Of a stretch of DNA of 64,000 bases, positions 17,194 to 25,675 are shown one piece after another. The DNA is from SURF-43 sp964628985 (GTDB taxonomy: Bacteria > Chloroflexota > Dehalococcoidia > UBA2979), in NCBI GenBank assembly GCA_964628985.1, contig CAZVNJ010000002.1:48159-112158 (forward strand), read 5' to 3'. The notes under the pieces were generated by a model. It worked only from the letters and a program-made list of their open reading frames with translations, searched no databases and had not been told where the DNA came from. The position numbers were made by a program, and so were the translations under genes. The stretch's first letter is position 1; each line of letters starts with the position of its first letter.

Positions 17194-17946
17194 CTAGATC
17201 GCCAGGGTGCGACCCCAATCGCGGAGGCGGGCGCGACGCTCGCGATAGTCCGGCATCGTGCGTCCGACGGCACGCCAGAACGCCGGTCCGTGATGCGGAT
17301 GCCAGAGGTGGGCGAGTTCGTGGACCACGACGTAGTCCAGTAGCGCGGGAGTCGCGAGGACGAGTCGCCAGTTGAACCTGAGCACACCGTCCGGCCCACA
17401 AGAACCCCAGCGCTGCTTCTGCTCTTTCACCACGACGCGGCTCGGCTGGCAGCCCATCGTCCGCGCCCATCCTTCCACACGCAGCGGAATGACCTCGGCC
17501 GCGCGTGCCCGGTACCAGGCGAGGACCGCGGCGCGCACGGCAGCCTGGCGGCGTTCGCCCTCGAAGCGAGGCGGTACGAAGACGCGAAGGTTGAAGAAGT
17601 CGAGGGCGGCGCGGGCGCGCCCCGGCCGTTCGCTCACGAGGAGCGGCGTGTTCCGTCCGAGAAAGGTGAGCGGCTCGCCGTCCTCGTAGGTGGCCACCCG
17701 CGGCTGCTCGCGGGGGATGGCGAGGTGGTGGCGGATCCACGCCTCGCGCTCGCGGACGGTGGCCTCGATCTCGGCGTTGGGCGTGCGCATCGGCGCGGCG
17801 ACACGCACGCCATCGGGCTCGATCGTGATCTCGATGGTGCGCCGGCGGCGCGTGCTGCGGACGAGGCGGTACTCGATGACGCCGTCAGCGCACGCCAGGG
17901 TGCGCTGGTCGGTGGTCGTCGTCGGCCGGGTTGCGGTCTTCGGCAC
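17194..17946 (-). CDS. YgjP-like metallopeptidase (DUF45 / SprT fold)
   Basis: A 250-residue protein of the YgjP/M48-like DUF45 family. The C-terminal zinc motif is VVHELAHLWHPHHGPAFW, with HExxH and a third histidine close by, as expected. Just before it lies the conserved WGSCGPDGVLRFNWRLV block that precedes the active site in this family. The N-terminal half is a beta-rich domain (residues 15-110). These proteins are predicted cytosolic metal-dependent hydrolases of uncertain substrate. Single gene. Confidence 0.9.
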   Translation of the reverse strand: MPKTATRPTTTTDQRTLACADGVIEYRLVRSTRRRRTIEITIEPDGVRVAAPMRTPNAEIEATVREREAWIRHHLAIPREQPRVATYEDGEPLTFLGRNTPLLVSERPGRARAALDFFNLRVFVPPRFEGERRQAAVRAAVLAWYRARAAEVIPLRVEGWARTMGCQPSRVVVKEQKQRWGSCGPDGVLRFNWRLVLATPALLDYVVVHELAHLWHPHHGPAFWRAVGRTMPDYRERRARLRDWGRTLAI

Positions 17947-17990
17947 CGTCGCCCTCTCGGCCCCCGCCGTGAGCGCACCAAGCGTAACGC

Positions 17991-18812
17991 TTACCGGCGG
18001 CGCTCGTTGGCGACGCTGCAGACGGTCGCGCGCCCGAACGGGCCATCGAGGTCATACAGCGTGCACTCGCCGATCGCGATCCCCTCCGAGGCGTTGTGTG
18101 CCGACACTTCGACGCCGATCCACTCGCCGACAGGGTCGCGGTGGAGGTAAAGCGAGGCGTCGGCGTTGACGTACTTCAATCCCTGGTCGCCCGAGTTGGC
18201 GAAGGGATTCGCGAAGTCCGAGACCATAGCGGCGCGGACGAGCGGGCTCGGTGGTTCGTCGTCGACGAAGGTCACGATGTCCCTGATCCAGGCGCGCTTC
18301 TGGACGGGCGGCTCAGTCGCGGTGCCCCCGCCACCGATCTGGCCGGAGATCGAGCGAGTCTCCCACATCGGCAGGCCGAACTCGGCGGGTGGCGGGGGAG
18401 GCTCGGGAAGGGTCTCGGGGTGTGGGACATCCCACACGGGCGGACTCCACACGTTGCCCTGCGGCGCGGCCGCGCGGCGCAACATCACGACGCTCCCGCG
18501 GGCGATCTCCGTGCCGTCTTCGATCCGCAACGAGGCGTCCGCGACGCGGATGCGGTTGCCCTCGCGCACCAGGCGAGTGACGACGTTGAGGGGGCGCATC
18601 GGAGCGACGCGGAACATGTCCACGGTGACGCGGGCCACCTGGAACGCGGGGTCGAGGTGCAGGCGCTCGACCTCGTAGAGGAGCAGGCCGGCGAGCACGC
18701 GGCCGTGCAGTGAGTTCGGATCCCACGGGCCGCGTGTGCGGGACGTGGGGACGAACATGTCGCCCTCGCGATGGAAGAATGTCCCCGGCTCGATGCCCTC
18801 GTTGGTGACCAT
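17991..18812 (-). CDS. Double hot-dog thioesterase family protein (TesB-like)
   Basis: A 273-residue protein with two hot-dog-like halves. The first half (residues about 10-120) has the acyl-CoA thioesterase pattern GPWDPNSLHGRVLAGLL...VARVTVDMFRVAPMRPL, where the glycine/histidine loop and the strand with VARVTVDM are typical of TesB-like enzymes. The second half carries FANPFANSGDQGLKYVNADASLYLHRDPVGEWIGVE, another classic element of this family. Likely substrate: acyl-CoA thioesters. No operon partner, so the pathway is open. Confidence 0.85.
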   Translation of the reverse strand: MVTNEGIEPGTFFHREGDMFVPTSRTRGPWDPNSLHGRVLAGLLLYEVERLHLDPAFQVARVTVDMFRVAPMRPLNVVTRLVREGNRIRVADASLRIEDGTEIARGSVVMLRRAAAPQGNVWSPPVWDVPHPETLPEPPPPPAEFGLPMWETRSISGQIGGGGTATEPPVQKRAWIRDIVTFVDDEPPSPLVRAAMVSDFANPFANSGDQGLKYVNADASLYLHRDPVGEWIGVEVSAHNASEGIAIGECTLYDLDGPFGRATVCSVANERRR

Positions 18813-18852
18813 GCGTCCACTCTAGGTGCGGCCCTGCGCACGAGGAAGCGCG

Positions 18853-19413
18853 CTAGTCGAGGTGCTGCCCACGGCGCAACTTGTGCATCTCCGCGGCGAC
18901 CACGCCCTGGTGGATGTCCAGGATCGCGAAGGTGCCCACGTCAGAGGGGTCATGCCGCATGCCTGGGCGGCTTGGGCTCCCCGGGTTTACGAAGAGGACA
19001 CCCTGGTACCAGCCGATGTATTCGTCATGAGTGTCTCCGAAGCAGACGACGTCCACCTCGGTCCCGAACCTTGGTCGGAGGTGATCCTGGATCGGGCCGG
19101 GCGGGAAGCCGAGCGTGTGAGTAAAGGTGAAGGGAAGCGGCCAGCGTGGGTCGTGCACCATGCCGATGCGGACGCCTTCCACCTCGACTACGCGCAGCAT
19201 CTCCGCGAGCCGGTCGCCTTCCTCGTGCGGGTCCGGGTAACCGCGGACAGCGAGGACGGGAGCGACGGTCTCGAGGTGGTCCAGCACCCCGAGGGAGTCA
19301 AGGTCCCCACAGTGCAGGATGAGGTCCACGCCGCGGAGGGCGTGGAGGAGTTCAGGCGGGGAATCCCAGCCGTCGCCCTGGGCATGCGTGTCCGAGACGA
19401 CCCCGATACGCAT
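18853..19413 (-). CDS. YfcE/MJ0936-type metallophosphoesterase
   Basis: A calcineurin-like phosphoesterase of about 186 residues. Metal-binding motifs are VVSDTHA at the N-terminus, HCGDLDS near residue 37, a histidine in MVHDPRW and the last motif FGDTHDEY. The final motif normally reads GHTH; here it is GDTH, which may change one metal ligand. The C-terminal NPGSPSRPG loop is typical of the YfcE/MJ0936 subfamily. The start is uncertain: ATG 19413 puts the first strand at the N-terminus, but an in-frame GTG-ATG pair exists at 19461/19458. Confidence 0.85.
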   Translation of the reverse strand: MRIGVVSDTHAQGDGWDSPPELLHALRGVDLILHCGDLDSLGVLDHLETVAPVLAVRGYPDPHEEGDRLAEMLRVVEVEGVRIGMVHDPRWPLPFTFTHTLGFPPGPIQDHLRPRFGTEVDVVCFGDTHDEYIGWYQGVLFVNPGSPSRPGMRHDPSDVGTFAILDIHQGVVAAEMHKLRRGQHLD

Positions 19414-19589
19414 CCCCCCGAGGCGGACACGACCGGGCCGGGCAGACGGCGGGAGCATCACCAGCGGACCCTTCCGTTCTCATGGGATGCTAGTGCCTCT
19501 GAGATTTCAGCGCCGCGCGACGAACGCCGCCCCTTCGAGGTCGTTGGCACGTCGTGCGGGTGCAGGGTCAGTGCGAGCAGGGGTGTGCG

Positions 19590-20396
19590 ATGAGTCAATG
19601 GGGGCGGCTGGGGATCCATCTCGTCTGGGCAGGGCTGGGGCTGGTGGCGTTCGGCGCGCTCGCGCTCGGGCCGAGCAGCATGCCGGCGTCCGCCGCCGTC
19701 ACGCTGGATCCGGAGGAACAGGCTGCATTCAACCAGTTGAATGTGGAGCGCACCAGCCGGGGCCTCCCAGCCGTGCGGCTGTCTCCCACGCTCCAGGCCG
19801 CCTCGGAGTGGATGGCGGTCGACATGATCGGCAACTCCACGCCGACCAGCCTCTCTCACACCGACTCGCTGGGACGTGACATCCGCGCCCGCTTTACCGC
19901 GTTCGGCTACACGCCCAACTCGTCGATCCGAGAAAACATCAATGCCGGACACCGGACCGGTCTGGAGTCGATGCAGGCGTGGATGGATTCGCCCGGACAT
20001 CGGGTCAACAACCTCGCGGAGGATGTGAAGGTCGTCGGCCTCGCTTTGGTCGTCCGCCCGGGGACGACGTTTACCTACTACTGGGCGCTGGCCTTCGGCT
20101 CGGTGGACGACAGCGAATCCTCGGCGGTGTCCCCGACTCCTGCGGCGCCGGCCGCCGCCGTAAACGTGACGGGCAGCGTCCCAGCGGTGGGGGTGGCCCT
20201 GCTCCAGGCCGGCGCTGCAGGCGGCGCGGAGGACCTCATCGCCGGGCTTTCGCAGCGGGGATGCCGGGCGACGTCGATCTGGCTGATCACGTCAGGTTCG
20301 CTGCTCGGGTACACGGCGGGCGCGCCGGCATTCGTGAACACCGCATTCCCGGCGACCATTGCAGCGGGGACCCCGTTCCTCGCGGTGTGCCGCTAG
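19590..20396 (+). CDS. Secreted CAP-domain (SCP/PR-1) protein
   Basis: A 268-residue exported protein. Residues 1-36 form a signal peptide with a hydrophobic core and an A-A-A region before cleavage. Residues about 40-165 are a CAP (cysteine-rich secretory / PR-1) domain, with NQLNVERTSRGLPAVRLSP, IRENINAGH and MDSPGHRVNNL, all diagnostic. The C-terminal 75 residues form a second domain (GAPAFVNTAFPATIAAGTPFLAVCR area) that, from memory, also follows secreted domains in other Chloroflexota. Acts outside the membrane; CAP proteins bind lipids or act as wall or defence proteins. ATG 19590 is preferred over 19554. Confidence 0.88.
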   Translation: MSQWGRLGIHLVWAGLGLVAFGALALGPSSMPASAAVTLDPEEQAAFNQLNVERTSRGLPAVRLSPTLQAASEWMAVDMIGNSTPTSLSHTDSLGRDIRARFTAFGYTPNSSIRENINAGHRTGLESMQAWMDSPGHRVNNLAEDVKVVGLALVVRPGTTFTYYWALAFGSVDDSESSAVSPTPAAPAAAVNVTGSVPAVGVALLQAGAAGGAEDLIAGLSQRGCRATSIWLITSGSLLGYTAGAPAFVNTAFPATIAAGTPFLAVCR

Positions 20397-20411
20397 GTCC
20401 GCCTCGGGCCA

Positions 20412-22508
20412 CTAGCGAGGGGCCAGCGCCGGCCCAGGCTGCTCGGCGGGGAAGTCTGCGCGCATGGTGGTGCCTGATTGGCCGTCGCTCTCGGCGCGAA
20501 GTGTGCCGCCATGGAGTTCGATGATCGACCGTGCGATCGGCAGTCCCAGGCCCGTGCCCCGCGCAACCTGCGTGCCGCGCCGCGTCCGGTAGAACTTCTC
20601 GAAGACGCGCTCCAGTTCATCCGTGGGGATGCCAATGCCGGTGTCTCGCACGGACACCTCTACGCGGTTGCCACGGCGCTGCACCGAGACGTGGACCTCA
20701 CCACCGCGCGGCGTGAACTTCACGGCGTTCTGCACGAGGTTGTCCAGCACCTGTCGCATTCGTTGGGCGTCCACCACCGCCATCGCGCGGTCGTCTCCAT
20801 GCAGGGTGATCCTGACGCCGGCAGCCTGGGCCTGAGGCCCAAGGTCCTCGATGACCCGGCGCGCAATGTCGGTGACGTCGGCATCGTCGAGGTCAAGGGC
20901 CACGCGGCCACCGTCGAGGGCACCAATGTCGAGCAGGTCGTCGACGATCAGGCGGAGACGGTCGGCGTTCGTGCGGAGGAGGCTCACGAGTCTCGCCTGG
21001 ACCTCGGAAAGTGAACCAGCATCGCCCCCGTCCAACAGGTCGACTGTGCCGCGGATCGCCGTCAGAGGAGTGCGCAGTTCATGGCTTACCGTGGCCACCA
21101 GGTCACGCTTGAGGCGCTCGACGTCGAGTACGTCCGTCACATCGCGCAGGACGATCACCGAAAGCCCACCTGGGCGGTCCTGCACTGGCCTGGAGACGGC
21201 GACCGTGCGGCCCCCGACCTCGTACAGCTGGGCGCCGGCGAGCCGTGTGACCTCGTCTGCTGGTGCGAGCGCTGGGAGGAGTTCTGAGATGTGGCGGCCA
21301 ATCACGCGATCCGCAGGTGCAGCAAGCATGCGTGCACCGGCGGGGTTGCACGCCGTGCATCGGCCGTCACCGTCGAGGACGAGCAGGCCCTCTTCCATCT
21401 CCCGAAACGCCGCGTCAGACAGCCGCTGCTGATCGGTGACTGTCTCCATCAGGCGCATCCGGTCCGCGGCGGCGGCCTCCAGACCGTCCAGCATCTGGTT
21501 CACTCCGGCCGCGACGCTGGAGATCTCGTCGTTGCCCAGGACGCGTGCCCGCAATGGCCCCGAGGTGCCAGCCGCGCCAATTGCAGCCATATCGCGACGT
21601 AGCCAGACGAGTCGCCGAAGGATCACGAACTCAAAGGCGACGCCGATGATGACGACGAGGATCAGGGCAGTCCCCGTCACAGCGATCAGGAGCGCACGGA
21701 GCGTGCGAGGTGTCTGCGCGACGATCGTCCGCTCCTGGTCCACCCGCAAGGTCAGGAGGGGTTCGCCGGAGAGGTCGCGGATGAACGCATAGGCCACGAC
21801 CCTCCCGTCCACGACCCCCACCACGGAGTCCTCGCCCAGGTTGAGGCGAGCCTGCGCCCGCTCGACATCCTGAGGAAGCCCGACCGCCAGCACCGGATGG
21901 AACGAGACGCCGAGGTTGAGGCGTCCGCCGATCGCGTTCGCCAGGTCTGGGTCGAGGCGTCGCGCCATAATCAATGCGCCACGGGGCTCGCCCGAGTCGT
22001 CACTCCTCAGGATCGGACGGGACGCGGCCATCATCGGTCCAGTTGGCGTCCCGATGAAGCCTGCGACTGAGCGGCCCGGCTCGAGCGTCACGAGCGGGTG
22101 CGTGGCGGCGATCCGGTCGGTGAGTCCCGGAATTTGGAGAGGGCGATCGTCCGCGGCCCGCGCCCGGGCGATGACGTTCTCGCCAGTAGCAGACCGGAAG
22201 ACGAGCGCGTCGATCTGCAGGGCCTGCAGGAGGTTCGGGGTCATGTTGGCTGAGACATACTGCGGGTCCCTGCTCTGCATGAATGTGTACGTGTCGTCCC
22301 AGGAGGACCAATCGAGCAGGAGGATGTCGAGCGCTTCCAGATCGGCATCCAGGCTCGCTGTGGCGTTCTGAAGCTCAGAAAGGATCTCGTCGTGCTCGAT
22401 GCGCTCGTACGCGCCAACAATGATGAGGCGGTGGGCGAGGATGAGGGCGGCAAGAATGACCGCAACGCTGACGGTGAGGACGATCGCAGTCCGATAACGA
22501 AGCGACAT
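20412..22508 (-). CDS. Membrane sensor histidine kinase (CHASE4-like, HAMP, PAS)
   Basis: A 698-residue hybrid-free sensor kinase. TM1 is residues 7-30. A large extracytoplasmic domain follows (about 31-260), with the pattern of CHASE4 sensors (LDADLEALDILLLDWSSWDDTYTFM). TM2 is around 262-290, then a HAMP domain and a PAS fold (AFREMEEGLLVLDGDGRCTACNPAGARML). The catalytic core starts with the phosphoacceptor box VSHELRTPLTAIRG and continues with the HATPase_c domain (N, G1 and G2 boxes; RGTQVARGTGLGLPIARSI). No response regulator is adjacent, so its partner is encoded elsewhere. Ligand unknown. Confidence 0.93.
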   Translation of the reverse strand: MSLRYRTAIVLTVSVAVILAALILAHRLIIVGAYERIEHDEILSELQNATASLDADLEALDILLLDWSSWDDTYTFMQSRDPQYVSANMTPNLLQALQIDALVFRSATGENVIARARAADDRPLQIPGLTDRIAATHPLVTLEPGRSVAGFIGTPTGPMMAASRPILRSDDSGEPRGALIMARRLDPDLANAIGGRLNLGVSFHPVLAVGLPQDVERAQARLNLGEDSVVGVVDGRVVAYAFIRDLSGEPLLTLRVDQERTIVAQTPRTLRALLIAVTGTALILVVIIGVAFEFVILRRLVWLRRDMAAIGAAGTSGPLRARVLGNDEISSVAAGVNQMLDGLEAAAADRMRLMETVTDQQRLSDAAFREMEEGLLVLDGDGRCTACNPAGARMLAAPADRVIGRHISELLPALAPADEVTRLAGAQLYEVGGRTVAVSRPVQDRPGGLSVIVLRDVTDVLDVERLKRDLVATVSHELRTPLTAIRGTVDLLDGGDAGSLSEVQARLVSLLRTNADRLRLIVDDLLDIGALDGGRVALDLDDADVTDIARRVIEDLGPQAQAAGVRITLHGDDRAMAVVDAQRMRQVLDNLVQNAVKFTPRGGEVHVSVQRRGNRVEVSVRDTGIGIPTDELERVFEKFYRTRRGTQVARGTGLGLPIARSIIELHGGTLRAESDGQSGTTMRADFPAEQPGPALAPR

Positions 22509-22578
22509 AATGAAAATGACTCCGGTCCGCCTCGAGTCAGCGAGATGCTACCGCCCGATCTCGGGCTGCGCTTCGTGA

Positions 22579-22600
22579 AGGCGGCATGAAAATGCCGCCT
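22579..22600. promoter_or_regulatory. Hairpin with GAAA tetraloop ahead of 22611 ORF
   Basis: A perfect 9-bp inverted repeat (AGGCGGCAT / ATGCCGCCT) with the loop GAAA, a stable GNRA tetraloop if transcribed. It lies between two divergent genes, 70 bases from the kinase start (22508) and only 10 bases before the ATG at 22611, so it could affect translation of that gene or serve as an operator. Function not proven. Confidence 0.5.
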
Positions 22601-22610
22601 GAAGATAGGG

Positions 22611-23042
22611 ATGAACCACCCTGCGCCGGAGGTCCCGCGTCCCGAGGATCACGACGCGGAGGTGCGAATGTACGAGGACGATGCGGAGCCGGTGCACAGG
22701 CGGCCCATCCCGACAGTAGAACTGGCTGCGTACGGTGCCGGCTGTTTCGTCAGCGGGCTGTTTGTGCTCGCGGCGGTCGGCACGCAATTCGCCGTGGCCG
22801 TCTATGCGTGGATCTTCATGTTCGCGTTGGCGGTGGCTGTGCCGGTGGGAGCAGCCGGAGTGCTTGTGGCGGCGGTCGAGCGGGCCAGCGGAAGGGCGTG
22901 GCTCAGCGGCGCGCGAAGGTTGCCGCCGCAGGAGCGGGTGCTTCGCGCCACGGCTTCGCGAGGCATCCGGTACGCCTCCTGGGTGTGGCTCGCGAACGGC
23001 GCCGCGCTCTGGGTGGCCACAGTGGCCGCGAGCGTTGCTTAG
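22611..23042 (+). CDS. Two- or three-helix membrane protein, unknown
   Basis: A 143-residue protein with an acidic soluble N-terminus (about 35 residues, rich in E/D/P/R), then two adjacent hydrophobic helices (about 38-60 and 64-90), a charged loop (RASGRAWLSGARRLPPQERVLR), and one final helix (about 120-141). No known family is recognised. The ribosome site is weak, and the GAAA-loop hairpin lies just upstream. It is convergent with the DUF2269-like gene, their ends overlapping by four bases. Confidence 0.65.
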   Translation: MNHPAPEVPRPEDHDAEVRMYEDDAEPVHRRPIPTVELAAYGAGCFVSGLFVLAAVGTQFAVAVYAWIFMFALAVAVPVGAAGVLVAAVERASGRAWLSGARRLPPQERVLRATASRGIRYASWVWLANGAALWVATVAASVA

Positions 23043-23491
23043 AACGGCTTGAGCGCCATCACCAGCACGACCGAGAGGAGCATGAGGGAGTCCAGCCGGG
23101 CGACGAGCAGGATCCGGCGGAGCAGAGCCAGCGCCTCGGGTGACTCAGCACCACTGCTGCCGATGATCCTGGCCAGCTTGCCGGACTGCGGGCCCAGGTA
23201 GCCGGCACCGACCGCGATGGTGATCACGATGGCGGTCAGTCCGTACTGGATAAAGAAGTCGCTCACGACGACGCTCTCCATCTCCCGGACGAGCAGGATG
23301 CCAAAAACGAGCGTCAGCAGCGACAGCGGCGTGAAGTAGAACTTGCCAAACCACTCCAAGTTCTTTGCATAGGCGGCCATCTGTGCGCCGCTGCGTTGCA
23401 GCCGGAGCGCCATGAGCGCGATCGCCGTGCCGCCGCCCACCCACAGCACGGCGGCGGCGATGTGGCTCGTCAACAGGATCTCGTAGGCCAT
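23039..23491 (-). CDS. DUF2269-like integral membrane protein
   Basis: A 150-residue four-helix membrane protein. The N-terminal helix contains HIAAAVLWVGGGTAIALMALRL, with a conserved histidine near residue 10. A GKFYFTPLSLLTLVFGILLV segment, then helices around 80-105 and 125-148, match the layout of DUF2269 / CopD-like proteins, which are small predicted membrane proteins with conserved histidines. It is convergent with the small membrane gene at 22611. Function unknown; family assignment from pattern recognition only. Confidence 0.75.
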   Translation of the reverse strand: MAYEILLTSHIAAAVLWVGGGTAIALMALRLQRSGAQMAAYAKNLEWFGKFYFTPLSLLTLVFGILLVREMESVVVSDFFIQYGLTAIVITIAVGAGYLGPQSGKLARIIGSSGAESPEALALLRRILLVARLDSLMLLSVVLVMALKPF

Positions 23492-23610
23492 CCCATCCCC
23501 TGCCTCTTCAGCATGCCCAGTATCTAGGCGTGGGGCGGCCGACCGTCAATCCATCGGCGGTCGTGCCCCGCCCGGCTGCATGGTGGCGCCGTCTGCAGGT
23601 GTGCCGGTGT

Positions 23611-23653
23611 CGCACGAAAGACGGCGAGGGCGCCCAGGGGAAGGCGCCCTCGC
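23611..23653 (-). terminator. Rho-independent terminator after the 23676 gene
   Basis: An 11-bp perfect stem (23624-23634 with 23643-23653, GC-rich, 8-base loop). On the minus strand it is followed by TCTTTCGT, a short T-rich tract. It lies 23 bases beyond the stop of the repeat-containing secreted protein gene. T-tract is weak, so efficiency may be modest. Confidence 0.6.
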
Positions 23654-23675
23654 GTGAGGGGGGGCGGGGCGATCC

Positions 23676-24488
23676 CTATGCCGGGTTGCCGGGACGGACC
23701 TTCGGGGTGCGCTCAAGGCCTGGATTCTTCGGCTCGGCGCGCTTCCGATCCGAGCGTTGCTCGCCGCGGCGGTCCTCCTTCTCGCCCTGGATCAGAGCGC
23801 GCAGTCGCTTGACGATCTGCCCCTTTGGTTCGCCGCCGAGGAGGTACTGGGCGAGGGCCTCGTCTGCCTGTGCCTGCGTGAGCAGCCCCGCCTCCACAAG
23901 CCGGGTGAGCAGTTTCTGGAATTGCTGTTCGGCCTTCTCGTCCTGCACGAGGGAGCGGATGCGCTTGATGACCTGTGCCTGCTCGCGCCCGCCGAGTTGA
24001 TACTGCGCCAGAGCCTCGTCAGCCTGCGCCTGAGTAAGGACGCCCGCGCCGACCAGGCGGGCGAGCAGTTCCTGGAAGTGTCGCGAGGCCTGCTCCTCGG
24101 CAGCCTGCGGGCGCTCGCGCGCCTTCTCCGGCCGGACGACCTTCACCTGCGCCTGTGCTGCCGCCAGGGTGTCCAGGCTGATCCCGAGGCCCGCGGCGAG
24201 GTTGGCATTGAACGCCGCGAGGTAGGCGTCACGTGCAGCGGTGTCCCGCTTGTCCTCCGGCCTGGGGGTCGCCTCGGCGGCCGCCTTCATCGCAGCCTGC
24301 AATGTGGCGGCATCGATCCCGAGCAGGGCGGCCAGGCCGTCCAGCCGAGCGCCCTTCGGTCCGGCGCTCGCCTCAATGTCCACGGCGGCCGTTGAGCTGC
24401 TGCCCTGGGCTGAGGCCACGACTGGAGCGGCGCCCGCACCCAGGATGGCCATGGCGGCCAGGCCAGAGAGCCAGGAGGTCTTGTTCAT
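23676..24488 (-). CDS. Secreted helical-repeat protein A (paralogue pair)
   Basis: A 270-residue exported protein. The ATG at 24488 has a GGGTGG site six bases upstream, better than the Met codons further up. A signal peptide (MNKTSWLSGLAAMAILGAG...ASA) is followed by a helical region with LLGIDAATLQAAMKAAAEATP and LGISLDTLAAAQ units, then two tandem 52-residue helical repeats (residues 139-190 and 191-242), each centred on LTQAQADEALAQY.LGG, a SHOCT-like helical turn. The C-terminus is Lys/Arg-rich. It shares its plan with the next gene upstream (24628-25521). Family unknown. Confidence 0.75.
   Translation of the reverse strand: MNKTSWLSGLAAMAILGAGAAPVVASAQGSSSTAAVDIEASAGPKGARLDGLAALLGIDAATLQAAMKAAAEATPRPEDKRDTAARDAYLAAFNANLAAGLGISLDTLAAAQAQVKVVRPEKARERPQAAEEQASRHFQELLARLVGAGVLTQAQADEALAQYQLGGREQAQVIKRIRSLVQDEKAEQQFQKLLTRLVEAGLLTQAQADEALAQYLLGGEPKGQIVKRLRALIQGEKEDRRGEQRSDRKRAEPKNPGLERTPKVRPGNPA
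23763..24074 (-). repeat. Two tandem 156-bp coding repeats
   Basis: Two adjacent 156-bp units (24074-23919 and 23918-23763) encode the 52-residue helical repeats of protein A. The conserved core LTQAQADEALAQY is shared, while the flanks have diverged, so the duplication is old or tolerates change. Confidence 0.8.
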
Positions 24489-24576
24489 CTGCATCCACCC
24501 CATCTGCGCTATGTCAGAGCGTCATGCCCCATGAAACGGGGGAGGCCTCGTCGTCGTTTGGCGGTGGCCGTGCGGA

Positions 24577-24606
24577 TACAAGAAAGGCGCCCCCATCGGG
24601 GGCGCC
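24577..24606 (-). terminator. Rho-independent terminator after the 24628 gene
   Basis: A 9-bp stem of GGCGCCCCC and its complement (24586-24594 with 24598-24606) and an ATC/GAT loop. On the minus strand it is followed by TTTCTTG. It lies 22 bases beyond the stop of the paralogue gene, so each secreted protein gene ends its own transcript. Confidence 0.75.
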
Positions 24607-24627
24607 GTTCGTCCAAGTGCATGTGGA

Positions 24628-25521
24628 TCAGGCCGCGGGGCCGCGACCGTGCCGCGCGCCGCCCGGGGCGCGCAGCGGTCCGCCTGGGGCACCGACGGCC
24701 TCCCGGAGTGCCTTGAATGCCTCCTTCGCCGCGTCCCCACCCTGTGCGAATTGCGCGGCGAGCTCATCCGCCTTCGCCTGGGTGATCTTGCCGTCCGCTA
24801 CGGCTTTCGCCAGCACCGTGCTGAACATCTCGGCCGCGCGTGCCGTGTGCTGCGCCTCGAACTCGGCCCGGACCTTCTCCTGGGCGGCGTTGAGCGCGTC
24901 CACCGAGATCCCGAGCTTCGCTGCCAGCGCAGACTGGTGCTGGGCCTTCATGGCCTCCAGCGTCGCCGGGTCAGGCCGGGTGCCCGGCGTAAAGGCGGGC
25001 TTCGTCATCTCCTGGCGCACGGCAGCCTGCGCGGCGTTCAGCGTGGCGACATCGATCCCGAGAGCAGTCGCCAGGGCCTGGTTCCCGAGCCCGTGCATGC
25101 CGCCGGGTCCGCCAGGGCCCTTCAGCCCAGCACCGCCGGGTCCGCGGTGCTCGCCCCGTGCCGGAGCCACGGACTGGTGAGCGGCCTGGAGGGCCTCTAC
25201 GGTGATGCCGAGGTTCGCCGCCAGCGCCGCCTCGTACGCCGCGCGATTCGCGGCGCGGGCGGCCTCATCGCGCATCTGCTCCGGCGCGAGTTTCGGAGTG
25301 GCCTCGCGTGCTGCCTTCATCGCCGTCGCGAGGGCCTCAGGAGTCACACCGAGCGCCGTCGCCAGTGCCGTGCCTCCGCGCATGCCGCCATGCAGTGGAG
25401 TGGCGCCCGGGGCAGAGGAAGGGGTGCCGGACTGCTGCGCCGAGGCCACGAATGGCACAGCCGCAGATCCGATCACCGCCGCCGCCGCGAGGCCGGTCAG
25501 GATCTTGGTCTTACCGATCAT
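24628..25521 (-). CDS. Secreted helical-repeat protein B (paralogue of A)
   Basis: A 297-residue exported protein with a signal peptide (residues 1-29, MIGKTKILTGLAAAAVIGSA...ASA). It carries three or more short helical units built on LG[IV](T/D/S)xEALxxA, such as TALGVTPEALATAMKAA, NLGITVEALQAAHQ and KLGISVDALNAAQ. A Gly/Pro-rich spacer (GEHRGPGGAGLKGPGGPGG) and a C-terminal DGKITQAKADELAAQF unit follow. The KITQAKADE turn matches the LTQAQADE turn of protein A. Similar plans occur in DUF2680-like secreted proteins. Role unknown; a surface or wall-binding protein is possible. Confidence 0.75.
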   Translation of the reverse strand: MIGKTKILTGLAAAAVIGSAAVPFVASAQQSGTPSSAPGATPLHGGMRGGTALATALGVTPEALATAMKAAREATPKLAPEQMRDEAARAANRAAYEAALAANLGITVEALQAAHQSVAPARGEHRGPGGAGLKGPGGPGGMHGLGNQALATALGIDVATLNAAQAAVRQEMTKPAFTPGTRPDPATLEAMKAQHQSALAAKLGISVDALNAAQEKVRAEFEAQHTARAAEMFSTVLAKAVADGKITQAKADELAAQFAQGGDAAKEAFKALREAVGAPGGPLRAPGGARHGRGPAA

Positions 25522-25675
25522 CTCAGGTTCTCCGTCCGAGCCGCTTGTGGGAGCTGCTCTGTTGATGTCCTGAGGCTACGAGGGGCGTGTTTGTGAATCC
25601 TGTGGTCTGGGTTCTGAATTCTTTGGATGTTTCCCGGCATGCTAGCCTCGCCGCCTCGGTCATGAGGGGCCATCG

